From positions 1 through 8,126 of the forward strand of contig WGAL01000235.1 in the NCBI GenBank assembly GCA_015494845.1: a DNA stretch of 8,126 bases, in the 5' to 3' direction. Positions 1 through 6,321 of this stretch are shown piece by piece. Position numbers and translations under genes: made by a program. The notes beneath the pieces were generated by a model. It ran no database searches. It had not been told where the DNA came from and was given only the letters and a program-made list of their open reading frames with translations. This DNA comes from Melioribacteraceae bacterium. Lineage in GTDB: Bacteria > Bacteroidota > Ignavibacteria > Ignavibacteriales > Melioribacteraceae. Each line of letters begins with the position of its first letter. Within the stretch, counting starts at the first letter, position 1.

Positions 1-33
1 TATTACGACAATTGGCGTTGGGAAAAGAAATAA
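1..33 (+). CDS. C-terminal end of an unidentified protein (5' part outside window)
   Basis: An open frame enters from the left edge and ends at a TAA stop at 31-33. The ten visible residues are YYDNWRWEKK. That is too little to name a family. The frame is supported as real coding sequence mainly because a rho-independent terminator on the same strand follows 28 bp later. The gene converges on the flagellin/fliS operon. The NWRW tetrapeptide resembles the DWRW motif found in each module of the large TPR-glycosyltransferase in this window, but at ten residues this may be chance. Confidence 0.5.
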   Translation, partial: YYDNWRWEKK

Positions 34-61
34 ATCGCAATTGCTTTCCGAATAATTTTAC

Positions 62-89
62 GGGCGAAATTTTCGCCCTTTTTATTTTT
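62..89 (+). terminator. Rho-independent terminator of the left-edge plus-strand gene
   Basis: GGGCGAA (62-68) and TTCGCCC (72-78) form a perfect seven-pair stem around a three-base loop. A T-rich tract (TTTTTATTTTT) starts at 79. The T-tract lies only on the plus-strand 3' side, so the terminator is oriented for the gene ending at 33. Confidence 0.85.
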
Positions 90-104
90 AAATATTTTTA
101 AAAT

Positions 105-133
105 AAAAGAACCTGCAAAATGCAGGCTCTTTT
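105..133 (-). terminator. Bidirectional terminator, mainly for the fliS operon
   Basis: CCTGCA (112-117) pairs with TGCAGG (121-126) around an AAA loop. One mismatch (111/127) is followed by a further six pairs, AAAAGA (105-110) with TCTTTT (128-133). Read on the minus strand, the stem is followed by a T-rich run that extends into TTTTATTTTA, as expected for termination downstream of fliS, whose stop lies at 163-165. Plus-strand transcription also meets a TCTTTT tail, so the hairpin probably serves as a back-up terminator for the converging gene. Confidence 0.8.
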
Positions 134-162
134 AACAAGTAAGTATTTTCAGAATTTCATAA

Positions 163-537
163 TCAATTTGCTTTTGCCGTCGGAACTGAACTGAAAAGAT
201 TCTCAAACAATTCCGCCCAAGTTTCTCTCAATCCGGTAAGAACTTTAAGCGCAATATCGAAATTTCCTCGTCTAACTTGTTCTTGTGCAAATTGATATAA
301 TTGCAACAAGGAAGTCGAAAGTTCGCGAGTTTCGTTGTCTTCGAAATTCAGAGCGTTTATTAATTCCGAAATTGCTCTATTTGTTTTCTCAACGTTGTGA
401 CGTTGGCAATGCGTAATTGCGAAATCATAGACTTTAAAGAGCAATTCGTGCGGCAACGCGTCCATAATTTCTTTCACGAAATAAGCGTTCGCTTTTTTCT
501 TTTTGTCTTGCACGGTTTTATCTCTTAATGCTTCCAT
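163..537 (-). CDS. fliS: Flagellar secretion chaperone FliS
   Basis: This gene encodes 124 residues, the usual size for FliS. FliS is a small cytoplasmic helical chaperone that wraps the C-terminal D0 segment of flagellin, preventing premature polymerisation and delivering it to the flagellar export apparatus. The visible family features are: an early NAYF segment (residues 17-20), LPHELLFKVYD (28-38) matching the FliS pattern P-x-E-L-(x)n-L-Y-D at the start of helix 2, NALNFE (61-66), LLQLYQFAQEQVRRGNFD (77-94) matching L-Y-D-Y-(x)n-L-x-x-A-N, and a closing LRETW (103-107) matching the family's LR-x-x-W. The ATG at 535-537 has a strong AAGGAGG Shine-Dalgarno five bases upstream. The flagellin stop lies only 17 bp upstream, so the two genes are cotranscribed. 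The lysine-rich N-terminal 15 residues are variable in the family. The main uncertainty is sequence divergence. Position after flagellin strongly supports the call. Confidence 0.85.
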   Translation of the reverse strand: MEALRDKTVQDKKKKANAYFVKEIMDALPHELLFKVYDFAITHCQRHNVEKTNRAISELINALNFEDNETRELSTSLLQLYQFAQEQVRRGNFDIALKVLTGLRETWAELFENLFSSVPTAKAN

Positions 538-542
538 TTATT

Positions 543-549
543 CCTCCTT
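543..549 (-). promoter_or_regulatory. Shine-Dalgarno of fliS
   Basis: AAGGAGG on the minus strand lies five bases before the ATG at 537, in the 17-bp gap after the flagellin stop. It is a near-perfect anti-16S match and fixes the fliS start. Confidence 0.85.
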
Positions 550-554
550 ACCTA

Positions 555-1424
555 TTATTGAAAGAGTTGCAAGACTTGTTGAGGTGCCATATTCAATTGA
601 GAAAGCATAGCTGTTGCCGCTTGACCGAGAATTTGCGCGCGCGTTGCTTTTAATTGTTCCATAGCCATATCGGCGTCGAACAAACGACTTACGCTTGAAG
701 TAGCGTTAGTGATAGCAACGTTTAATGTTTCTTCACGAACATTGAGTCTTTGAGTATAGTTACCGATATCTCCCAATGCTTCAACTACTGCAGCTTTTAA
801 ACTTGCAAGCGCAGTTTGCAATCCTTGAATGGATGAAGCTCCGGTAGTGCATTCGAGCGTGCTTGCCGATACATTTACAAAGCTGGAAAGCGAGGCTGAA
901 ATTCCGTCGGCGTAGCCGCCACCACCGGTGCTTGCCAAAGACGTTGCAAAATCAATTTTAATCGTATCTCCTGCTTCTCCGACTTGAAACACAAAACCTG
1001 CGCCTGCAACCGAACCGTTTAACAATTTTGTGTCGTTGTATTTTGAGGAAATAAGCGTGTTTTGAATCTCTTTTGCCAAAGCTTTAATATCGTTGGCAAT
1101 GGCGGTTCTGTCGTTTGTCGGGTTTGTCGCATCGGAAATTTTACCTTCGATGCTTACCAACAAGTCGTTTATTCCGATAAGCGCGCCTTCGGCGGTAGCC
1201 ATCATGTCTTTAGCGGCAGCCACGTTATTTTGCGCTGCTTTCATAACGGAAATTTTTCCTTTAAGCGAAGTTCCGACGTTAAAACCGGACGTGTCGTCGG
1301 CAACGTGTAAAATCTTTTTACCGGACGACATTCTCAATTGCGCTTGGGTCGCTTCTTTGTTTACCCGAGCTAATTGGTAATATGCTTTAAGCGCGTCAAT
1401 ATTGGTGTTAATACGAAAGCCCAT
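555..1424 (-). CDS. fliC: Flagellin, filament structural protein
   Basis: This gene encodes 289 residues, a short flagellin. Flagellin is exported through the flagellar type III system and polymerises into the filament. The N-terminal D0/D1 region is clear: MGFRINTNIDAL (1-12), then SSGKKILHVADDTSGF (33-48), matching the family's SSG-x-x-I-x-x-A-x-DD-x-(A/S)-G. The C-terminal D1/D0 region is equally clear: QRLNVREETLNVAITNA (225-241), SRLFDADMAMEQ (246-257) and QAATAMLSQLNMAPQQVLQL (268-287). The middle (about 140-200) is short, glycine/serine/threonine-rich and lacks large D2/D3 insertions. It holds 15 Ser/Thr in residues 161-198 and one cysteine (Cys192), unusual because flagellins are mostly cysteine-free. 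The protein ends in LFQ rather than the common LLR or LLG. ATG at 1422-1424 has AAAAGGAG eight bases upstream. The gene sits 21 bp after a giant TPR-glycosyltransferase gene and 17 bp before fliS. No convincing sigma-28 promoter is visible directly upstream. Confidence 0.95.
   Translation of the reverse strand: MGFRINTNIDALKAYYQLARVNKEATQAQLRMSSGKKILHVADDTSGFNVGTSLKGKISVMKAAQNNVAAAKDMMATAEGALIGINDLLVSIEGKISDATNPTNDRTAIANDIKALAKEIQNTLISSKYNDTKLLNGSVAGAGFVFQVGEAGDTIKIDFATSLASTGGGGYADGISASLSSFVNVSASTLECTTGASSIQGLQTALASLKAAVVEALGDIGNYTQRLNVREETLNVAITNATSSVSRLFDADMAMEQLKATRAQILGQAATAMLSQLNMAPQQVLQLFQ
831..944 (-). other. Ser/Thr-rich central segment of flagellin (candidate glycan acceptor)
   Basis: Flagellin residues 161-198 contain 15 Ser or Thr among 38 residues, plus a GGGG stretch (167-170). 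They lie between the conserved N- and C-terminal D1 helices, the part that faces outward on a filament. In other bacteria O-linked flagellin glycans map to surface-exposed Ser/Thr in the central region. That this segment is the acceptor here is inference. Confidence 0.4.
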
Positions 1425-1432
1425 TGTAATAA

Positions 1433-1440
1433 CTCCTTTT
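1433..1440 (-). promoter_or_regulatory. Shine-Dalgarno of flagellin
   Basis: AAAAGGAG on the minus strand lies eight bases before the ATG at 1424, inside the 21-bp gap after the TPR-glycosyltransferase stop. It supports strong, independent translation of flagellin. Confidence 0.85.
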
Positions 1441-1445
1441 GTTTG

Positions 1446-4400
1446 TTAGTTAATCAATTTGAAATCCGTTTCAAACGAATTTATTTTGTCTATTAAATTT
1501 TCAATTACATGAGACCAGTCACCAAGTTTTTTTTGTCGCAACAAAAAATGTGAAGAATACCACGGCGTTCGTTCTTCAGTTGTCCAACGCCAATCCGCTT
1601 TGCGCGAAAGCAATACAAACGTTTTTTTGTTTAACGCTCCACTTAGATGCGCAATGGAAGTATCGATGGTAATGACAAAATCCAAATTGTCGATAATAGC
1701 GGCGGTTTGGTCAAAATTGTGCAAATGGTCGGATAAATCAACAACGCCGAGTTCATTCATCAATTGCTTGTTTTTTTGTGCTACATTTTTTTGTTGCAAG
1801 GAATAAAAATCAAAATCGTATTTACGAATAAATTCAGCATAAACTTCAAGAGAGGCGCTTCTGTGCTCGTTTCCTTTCGGTTTTTTTCCTTCCCAAACTA
1901 ATCCGACTTTCGTTTTTGCGCCGTTAAATATTTCCTTGCGATATTTTTTTTTCAAATTCATATTTGTTTTTATATACGCTGAATCATTCGTAATATCATT
2001 AACATTTTTTATGCCAAAAAATCTCGGTAAACTTAAAAGCGGAATGTGGTAGTCGTATTCAACGCCTTTTGGGTCTCCCAAAGTGTCGCGGACAATTGCA
2101 TTATCAACTCCTTCGCAACGCGAAAGTAAAGACTGCAAACCGGCATGCGTTTGCAAAATTACGTATGCTCCCAATTCTTTTAATTTTTTCACGAACCGGC
2201 AAAACTGAATCGAATCTCCGTAACCTTGTTCGTCGTAAACTAATATTCGTTTGCCGGAAATATTGTAACCGTTCAATTCAGGTTTAGAAAAACTCCGTCG
2301 CATATATTCCGGACGTTTTCTGCGCCATTCGTAATAAGGGAAGCCGTTTTCATAATCGCCCTTAAATAAATAGATTATCCCTTTGTTATAATTTGCGCCG
2401 ATGTCATTCGGATTGTTAAGCAAAATTTTATCTACGGAATTAATCGCATCGTCAAATTCATAAAGAAACATCAAACTGTTACCCTTGTTCAAAAGCGCGT
2501 CGCGGAAGTTCGGATTTATTTTTAGTGCTTTTTCGTAATATTGAACCGCGGTTCGAAACTCGCCGAGTTCCTCGTAAACCAATCCCAAATTGTTATAAGC
2601 CGAAGCGAAATCAGGATATGTCACAATTAATAAATTCAGAAATTTTATCGCTTCGTTGAATTTCCTGAGGTCTTTCAAAGCCACGCCGATGTTGTTCAGT
2701 GCGTTAATATGAGCCTGATTTTTCGCCAACAAGCGTCCGTAATAAAAAACGGCTTTTTCCAAATCGCCGAGCATTTGGCTTATGTAACCGGCTTTGAAAA
2801 GAATTTCTTCGTTTTCAGGATAAAAATAAATTCCCTCTTCGAGTATTTCCAGAGCGACATTCAATTTCCCTTTTGAAATAAATTTCTCGGATAAATCCAA
2901 TATTTCACTTTTACTTCTATGATAATCAAAAGCATAATTGTTTTTGTGGTTCATAATATTTTTCAATTCCCCGATAATCTCGTCAATCGGTTCGTGCCAA
3001 GTATAATATCTGCGTTGTCTGAAAATTTTAATCGACGGATAAACGTAATTCTTCTCGCCTTCGAATTTCCAACGCCAGTCAGGAAATTTTTTTATCAGAG
3101 CAAACGTCTTTGCGCCGAGACTTCCTGCAAGGTGTAAAACGGATGTATCGATTGTAATGATTAAATCGAAAGCTTTAATTGTGTGCGCAAGCTCGTAAAA
3201 ATTTTCGTTAATGAATGTCAAATTCGGAAATTCTTTCTCCAACGAATTTTTGATTTCAGGAGGCATATCGATTTGCATCGCGTAAAAATTTACGTCTAAA
3301 TTCAGCAGTTTTTTAATTTCATTTTCGCTAATAGAACGCTCTTTTGCCGTTTCCGCTTTTGAGTAAGTCCGCCAAACCAAACCGACATTAAGTTTTTTAT
3401 TATCTAATTTTTCTTTCTTGCGATTAATTATTTTTTCATCAAGCGTAAATAAATCTTGCGGGAAAGCGAAATCATCTTCTTTTTCCACGCCGAGCGCGCG
3501 CGGTAAATCCATTATGGAAATATGATAATCCGCTTCGTCGAACCACCCCGATTTTACCTCGTCAACGTAGGGAGATGTTTTAAATAATTTCTCAAGCGGT
3601 TTTGCGCAAACAACTTTTACCGTTGCGCCTCTTTCTTTTAATGGAACGAGAAATCTGAAAAAATTAATTGCGTCGCCGAGCCCCTGTTCCGTATAAACGA
3701 CAATCGTTTTCTCTCTTAAATCTTCTCCTTCCCAGTATTTACCGAGCGTTTGCGGGACTTTAACGCTGTCCAGACTCCAAACAAATTCGCGGAAACCTTC
3801 GCGAAATTTTCCGAGCGCAAGCAAAAGAAAACCTTTCCCGACGTGCGCACCTTGCAAATCGCCTTTTTGAATAGCGAAATTGTAATATTCAAGCGCTTTG
3901 TCGAATTCTTGCATTTCGAAATAATTATTTGCCGCGTTTACGAAAAAGCCTGGGTCTTTTTTTATTGCGATTGCTTCTTCGAAAATTTCGGCGGCTTTCT
4001 TGTGTTTTTTCAGTTTGTAGAGCGCATAACCGAAGTTATTCAACGTCTCGACGTCTCTTTTCAATTTAAGAGCCGCGGAATAATATTTTGCCGCATCGTC
4101 AAAATTATTTTCCAAAAGCGCAATGTTTCCCAAACCGCTTAAAGTCGGTTCGTGTTGCGGATTTCTTTTATTCGCTTCAAGATAAAACCGTTTCGCCTCG
4201 TTGTATTTTTTTCTTTTAGAATAAATGTAACCCAACCAATAATAACCCTCAAAATCATTGGTTTTTTCATTATAAAGTTGTAAAAGTTCTTCCGATTTTT
4301 GAACGTTTCCTGCGTTGAGTTCTTCAATGGCGTTAAGTTTCAAAAGCAACGTTTTTCCGTTCAATATTTTTTTCGAAAAACTTTCTGCCTCCGTTTTTAC

Positions 4401-6068
4401 CGTTATGAGAACGCGATTAAAATTTTCCTCCGGCTTTTTTCTGAAAAGTTTTAACGAGTCATACCATTCCGTATTTTCGGAATTTATTCCCCAGCGCCAA
4501 TCTTGTTCGCCGATAATCAAAAACGTCTTTTTCCCCATTGCACCGGCAAGGTGCGCGATTGCGGTATCGACTAAAATCAGCAAATCGATTTCGTTCAATA
4601 AATTTGCGGTATCCTCAAATGAGCCGATTTTGTCGCTCAAATCAATAATATTTTTTTCTTTAAGAACCGCCTTTTCGTCAGCCGTTGCGTCTATTTGGAA
4701 CGAGTAAAAAATCGCGTTGGGAATGTCAAGCGCGCGGACGAAATCGTTTAATTCTATCGAACGCAGTTTGTCGTAAATATTTTCGGCGTTTCCGCGCCAA
4801 ACAATTCCTATTTTCATTTTCCACAAATCGTCGTACGGCAATGTAATTTTTTGCGTTGTTAAAAGATACTTGCCGGCGTTATACGGGAATTTTCCTAAAA
4901 TTTTCGGAAGCGAAAGCAAATAGATTTTATAATCCGCTTCGCCAAAATCTGAAAGCGAAGTAATAATTTCATCGGCGAGATTGTTTTTCATGAAAAGCGA
5001 CGCGAGTTCCTTTTTCGTTTGTAAAATTATGCGCGCCGCTTTGTTTTTCAGTAATTTCAAGTATCGCACAAACTGAATGGCGTCTCCAGCGCCTTGCTCG
5101 TCAAGAACCAGAAGAGTTTTTCCGGCAAGATTTTCGCCGTTCCAAAAGGGAACGGAGGGCAAAACCGAAAGTTGCTCGTCTGATAAACGATTTTCGTATT
5201 CCTCCAATCCGCGTTTGAAATTGCCTGTTTTTAAAAGTAAAACCGAGTAGTTCAATCGTAAAATTTTGTCGTTGGGATTTTCAATTATCAAATCTTCGTA
5301 TATTTTTTCGGCGGTTGCGTAATCTTGCAATTGGTAAAGCGTTGCGGCAAGATTTAATTTTGTGTCGTAGTAATCCGGATTAAGTTCAAGCGCTTTCAGA
5401 AAAGATTTTTTTGCCTTTTCAAATTCCCCCAAATAGTGCAAAACAATTCCGTAATTTGTGTAAATTTTATAATTGGAAGCGTTTAATTCAATCGCTTTTT
5501 CGTAAACTTCTTTTGCTTGTTCAAAATCTTTTTCATCCCTCAGAACCGAACCGAGCAAAGAAAACGCTTGCGCGTCGGTTTTAATTTTTAACGCCTCGTT
5601 TATTTTCTTTTTGGCTTTTTCATTGTAGCCGATTTTCGAATAGCAATAAGCCAAATTATACTTTATTAAAAAATTGTCGCGCGAAAGTTTTTCCGCTTCA
5701 AGAAATCTTTCGATTGCCGCTTCGTAATTTCCCTCGTTTCGTTCGAGCATTGCCAAATTAATAAGCGCCTCAATATTTTGCGGCTCGCGACTTAACGCTT
5801 CCTCGAAATTTTTACGCGCGGAGTTCAAATCGCCGGATTTGTAATTCACTATTCCCAAATCGATAAAACTTTCCGCGTCGTTCGGATTAATTTCGACCGC
5901 TTTCCTCAGATTTTTTTTTGCTTCGTCGTAGGAATTTAATTCGCCGAAAGTTAAACCGAGCAATCTGAAATATTCCGGATTTTGTACGTTGCCGTTTTTA
6001 ATTTCCAAAAGACGTCGTAACGCTTCTTTAAAATTTCCTTCCGAAAAATATTTTTTTGCTTTTTCCAA
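1446..6068 (-). CDS. Giant three-module TPR-glycosyltransferase, candidate flagellin glycosyltransferase
   Basis: This gene encodes 1540 residues without signal peptide or membrane segments, so it is probably cytoplasmic. It consists of three successive copies of one architecture: a TPR superhelix followed by a GT-B-type domain related to heptosyltransferases (GT9-like). There are about 9, 6 and 6 TPRs (residues 1-296, 572-766, 1051-1252). Each GT domain carries the same ordered motifs: EQGxGD (324, 794, 1280), a VW(R/E)(G/T) strand (423, 898, 1391), DT-x-x-x-HL (501, 974, 1469) and DWRW (523, 997, 1492). By family knowledge, the GD Asp and the DT-x-x-x-HL segment match the acceptor-side and nucleotide-sugar-side motifs of GT9 enzymes. 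The start is TTG at 6066-6068: an in-frame TAA lies seven codons upstream, AAAAGG lies nine bases before it, and TPR-like sequence begins almost at once. Flagellin follows after 21 bp. TPR-plus-GT proteins such as Caulobacter FlmG glycosylate flagellin, with the TPR part binding the substrate. The same role here is inferred from architecture and position. Sugar donor and catalytic competence of each copy are unknown. Confidence 0.85.
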   Translation of the reverse strand: MEKAKKYFSEGNFKEALRRLLEIKNGNVQNPEYFRLLGLTFGELNSYDEAKKNLRKAVEINPNDAESFIDLGIVNYKSGDLNSARKNFEEALSREPQNIEALINLAMLERNEGNYEAAIERFLEAEKLSRDNFLIKYNLAYCYSKIGYNEKAKKKINEALKIKTDAQAFSLLGSVLRDEKDFEQAKEVYEKAIELNASNYKIYTNYGIVLHYLGEFEKAKKSFLKALELNPDYYDTKLNLAATLYQLQDYATAEKIYEDLIIENPNDKILRLNYSVLLLKTGNFKRGLEEYENRLSDEQLSVLPSVPFWNGENLAGKTLLVLDEQGAGDAIQFVRYLKLLKNKAARIILQTKKELASLFMKNNLADEIITSLSDFGEADYKIYLLSLPKILGKFPYNAGKYLLTTQKITLPYDDLWKMKIGIVWRGNAENIYDKLRSIELNDFVRALDIPNAIFYSFQIDATADEKAVLKEKNIIDLSDKIGSFEDTANLLNEIDLLILVDTAIAHLAGAMGKKTFLIIGEQDWRWGINSENTEWYDSLKLFRKKPEENFNRVLITVKTEAESFSKKILNGKTLLLKLNAIEELNAGNVQKSEELLQLYNEKTNDFEGYYWLGYIYSKRKKYNEAKRFYLEANKRNPQHEPTLSGLGNIALLENNFDDAAKYYSAALKLKRDVETLNNFGYALYKLKKHKKAAEIFEEAIAIKKDPGFFVNAANNYFEMQEFDKALEYYNFAIQKGDLQGAHVGKGFLLLALGKFREGFREFVWSLDSVKVPQTLGKYWEGEDLREKTIVVYTEQGLGDAINFFRFLVPLKERGATVKVVCAKPLEKLFKTSPYVDEVKSGWFDEADYHISIMDLPRALGVEKEDDFAFPQDLFTLDEKIINRKKEKLDNKKLNVGLVWRTYSKAETAKERSISENEIKKLLNLDVNFYAMQIDMPPEIKNSLEKEFPNLTFINENFYELAHTIKAFDLIITIDTSVLHLAGSLGAKTFALIKKFPDWRWKFEGEKNYVYPSIKIFRQRRYYTWHEPIDEIIGELKNIMNHKNNYAFDYHRSKSEILDLSEKFISKGKLNVALEILEEGIYFYPENEEILFKAGYISQMLGDLEKAVFYYGRLLAKNQAHINALNNIGVALKDLRKFNEAIKFLNLLIVTYPDFASAYNNLGLVYEELGEFRTAVQYYEKALKINPNFRDALLNKGNSLMFLYEFDDAINSVDKILLNNPNDIGANYNKGIIYLFKGDYENGFPYYEWRRKRPEYMRRSFSKPELNGYNISGKRILVYDEQGYGDSIQFCRFVKKLKELGAYVILQTHAGLQSLLSRCEGVDNAIVRDTLGDPKGVEYDYHIPLLSLPRFFGIKNVNDITNDSAYIKTNMNLKKKYRKEIFNGAKTKVGLVWEGKKPKGNEHRSASLEVYAEFIRKYDFDFYSLQQKNVAQKNKQLMNELGVVDLSDHLHNFDQTAAIIDNLDFVITIDTSIAHLSGALNKKTFVLLSRKADWRWTTEERTPWYSSHFLLRQKKLGDWSHVIENLIDKINSFETDFKLIN
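1464..2921 (-). repeat. TPR-GT module 3 (C-terminal; residues about 1050-1535)
   Basis: Six TPRs (1051-1252) precede the GT domain (about 1265-1530). Motifs are EQGYGD (1280), VWEG (1391), R1403, SLQ (1423), DTSIAHL (1469), DWRW (1492) and a closing RQKKLGDW (1511-1518). The W-x-G that opens the first two GT domains is LNG here (1265-1267), so the tryptophan is lost. Otherwise this copy has all the shared motifs. Confidence 0.8.
2949..4361 (-). repeat. TPR-GT module 2 (middle; residues about 570-1040)
   Basis: About six TPRs (572-766) precede the GT domain (775-1035). Motifs are WEG (779), EQGLGD (794), VWRT (898) where the other copies have a glycine, R911, DTSVLHL (974) and DWRW (997). The strand after EQG reads INFFRF rather than IQF-x-R. 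It is more divergent from modules 1 and 3 in the GT core, so its donor or activity may differ. Confidence 0.8.
4389..6068 (-). repeat. TPR-GT module 1 (N-terminal; residues 1-560)
   Basis: This is the longest TPR array of the three, about nine repeats (1-296), many with the canonical spacing of L-G, Y, A and a closing NP (for example ELNPDY, 228-233). The GT domain (305-560) has WNG (309), EQGAGD (324), VWRG (423), R436, DTAIAHL (501) and DWRW (523). It lacks the closing G-x-W segment seen at the end of module 3. Confidence 0.8.
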
Positions 6069-6321
6069 TCCTTTCGTCCTTTTGGTTTAGCAAATAAAAT
6101 CAACAATTATTGAGCCAATAAACTATTTGCGCGTTCATAGCAAAGACTTGGTTGATTGGACGCAGATTTAAATGTTTTCTTATGATTCTCGCAGAACTTC
6201 GGACAACTGCGCAATAATAACCATTTTCTCGCCGTCACAATTAGTGCTTGGTTAATTTTATTTGAAAATTTTTGGTATTTTTATTGCTTGATATATGTAT
6301 TTAGAAAGAAATTGGTTAATT
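6069..6321. promoter_or_regulatory. Divergent intergenic region with both promoters
   Basis: These 253 bp separate the minus-strand flagellin operon from the plus-strand glycosyltransferase gene, so both promoters should lie here. No open frame or RNA gene is apparent. Three near-identical decamers TTGGTT(A/G)ATT are present (6148, 6248, 6312). Toward the plus-strand gene the sequence is very T-rich. TATATG (6292-6297) could be a -10 element, with TTTG at 6271-6274 upstream, but the match is poor and I do not rely on it. For the minus operon, the Shine-Dalgarno AAAAGG (6078-6083) is the clearest element, nine bases before the TTG start. Confidence 0.5.
6148..6321 (+). repeat. Three direct copies of TTGGTTRATT
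   Basis: TTGGTTGATT at 6148-6157, TTGGTTAATT at 6248-6257 and TTGGTTAATT at 6312-6321. All are in the same orientation, and the last abuts the ATG at 6322. Spacings are 100 and 64 bp. They could be operator sites or chance in AT-rich DNA. Confidence 0.35.

Noticed and set aside
1062..1380. Two overlapping plus-strand open frames of 82 and 95 codons
   Set aside because: Both lie antisense to the conserved N-terminal half of flagellin, have no ribosome binding site and resemble no family. They are shadows of the flagellin frame.
1441..1490. Possible promoter for flagellin (TTTG, 19 bases, TAACTAAC on the minus strand)
   Set aside because: The spacing fits a Bacteroidota-type promoter, but the downstream box matches poorly and the genes here use strong Shine-Dalgarno sites, unlike that group.
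4139..4327. Minus-strand 62-codon frame inside the large gene
   Set aside because: It is out of frame with the TPR-GT coding sequence, which runs unbroken through it with recognisable TPRs on both sides. There is no sign of a frameshift.
3750..4707. Plus-strand open frames of 130 codons (3750-4142 and 4315-4707)
   Set aside because: They are antisense to continuous TPR and GT motifs of the large minus-strand gene, and their composition (Phe/Cys/Ile-rich) is that of a reverse-frame artefact.
1446..6068. Recent tandem duplication or an assembly artefact producing the three modules
   Set aside because: The three modules differ throughout in protein sequence and in TPR number. No long identical nucleotide stretches are seen, so collapse or recent duplication is unlikely.
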